A DNA stretch of 64,000 bases from Chachezhania antarctica (GTDB lineage Bacteria > Pseudomonadota > Alphaproteobacteria > Rhodobacterales > Rhodobacteraceae), in assembly GCF_003646465.1 (NCBI RefSeq), contig NZ_QZEX01000001.1, positions 582,236 to 646,235 of the forward strand. The letters run 5' to 3'. A program made the position numbers and the translations under genes. The notes below the pieces were generated by a model. The model saw only the letters and a list, made by a program, of their open reading frames with translations, did no database searches and was not told the DNA's origin. Shown here piece by piece: positions 63,568 through 64,000 of this stretch (positions within the stretch are counted from its first letter, which is position 1; every line of letters begins with the position of its first letter).

Positions 63568-64000
63568 ATGTCCCAGTTGATCTTCGCCGACAGCCTGTCC
63601 CGACTGGGCACGGAATCGGCCTTTGTCGTCCTGGCCCGCGCGCAGGCTCTTGCAGCCGAAGGCCACGACATTATCAACCTCGGCATCGGCCAGCCGGATT
63701 TCCCGACCCCGCCCCATATCGTCGAGGCCGGCATCCGCGCGCTGCGCGACGGCCACCATGGCTATACGCCCGCCAATGGACTGCCGGCCCTGCGGGAGGC
63801 GGTGGCGGCGGACCTGCACAGGCGGCACGGGGTCGAGGTGAACCCCGATCACGTGGTCGTCGTCCCCGGCGGCAAACCCACGATGTTCTTCGCGATGCTG
63901 ATGTTCGGACAGAAGGGGGCCGAGATCCTGTACCCGAACCCGGGCTTCCCGATCTACGAATCCGCCATCCGCTATTCCGGCGCCTCGGCCGTGCCCTATG
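63568..64000 (+). CDS. PLP-dependent class I/II aminotransferase (partial, runs off the window)
   Basis: The first 144 residues of an aspartate-aminotransferase-type fold-I enzyme. The N-terminal INLGIGQPDFPTPPHIVEAGIRAL and GYTPANGLPALREAVAADLHRRHGVEV are the standard substrate-arm and helix blocks, and VVVVPGGKPTMFFAMLMFGQKGAEILYPNPGFPIYE is the cofactor-loop region; Gly-Gly-Lys stands where many members have Gly-Gly-x-x-Ala. The PLP lysine lies beyond the window, so the substrate cannot be judged. Start ATG at 63568. Confidence 0.9.
   Translation, partial: MSQLIFADSLSRLGTESAFVVLARAQALAAEGHDIINLGIGQPDFPTPPHIVEAGIRALRDGHHGYTPANGLPALREAVAADLHRRHGVEVNPDHVVVVPGGKPTMFFAMLMFGQKGAEILYPNPGFPIYESAIRYSGASAVPY

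Overview
This 64 kb window is a contiguous piece of a high-GC alphaproteobacterial chromosome. It looks like a member of the Rhodobacteraceae (Roseobacter group). The evidence is: an F0 operon atpI-atpB-atpE-b'-b separated from F1; a BamF-type DUF3035 lipoprotein; the order rpsA-ihfB-lapA-trpF-trpB; a SAM/SAH riboswitch in front of metK, a class almost confined to Rhodobacterales; an ALDH16-type double aldehyde dehydrogenase; and a sitABCD-type manganese transporter with Mur-like operators. It is densely coded. I saw no rRNA, tRNA, CRISPR array, transposase or prophage block.

Layout. 0-3.3 kb: a small lipoprotein gene and the F0 ATP synthase operon (minus strand). 3.4-7.5 kb: an ArsR-like regulator whose ATG lies inside its own putative operator, a LysR-EamA transporter-cupin operon, an orphan peptidoglycan-binding/M15 peptidase and a DUF1674 gene. 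7.6-16.5 kb (plus strand): rsmB, a heparinase II/III-like gene, purH, lspA, a BamF-like lipoprotein and a catalytic/non-catalytic M16 peptidase pair. 16.5-20.7 kb (minus): operon deoC-ALDH16-2,4-dienoyl-CoA-reductase-like SDR; DeoC releases acetaldehyde, which the dehydrogenase could oxidise. 21-25 kb (plus): Mn/Fe ABC transporter. 25-29.4 kb: an orphan degenerate CydA-like membrane protein, mutL and rmuC. 29.7-37.4 kb: an unrecognised 287-aa protein, miaB, an OmpA-like protein and a lipoprotein sharing an unusual motif, phoH, ybeY, corC and lnt. 37.5-44.8 kb: riboswitch and metK, a nuclease-phospholipase D pair, trmB, an amidohydrolase, aroA (class II) and cmk. 45-50.5 kb: rpsA, ihfB, lapA-like, trpF, trpB and a GNAT gene. 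50.5-53.9 kb (minus): small enzymes and DUF genes, pth and rplY. 54-64 kb: lldD with a divergent marR, a five-gene beta-oxidation operon led by a TetR regulator, an MFS transporter and the start of an aminotransferase gene.

Most genes are ordinary housekeeping. The items most worth a second look are in the spaces. First, four dispersed GC-rich elements share one architecture: an outer inverted repeat, a CCC-rich tract, and an inner hairpin whose arms differ in sequence but stay complementary in every copy. Second, two copies of a 21-bp GGTGCGTGG hairpin. Third, a tandem pair of Mur-like boxes spaced 31 bp apart on the sit promoter. Fourth, a perfect palindrome lying between the -35 and -10 of the orphan cydA-like gene. 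Fifth, an OmpA/lipoprotein gene pair sharing an IWVDPxGCxHW...DDGxEGY motif.
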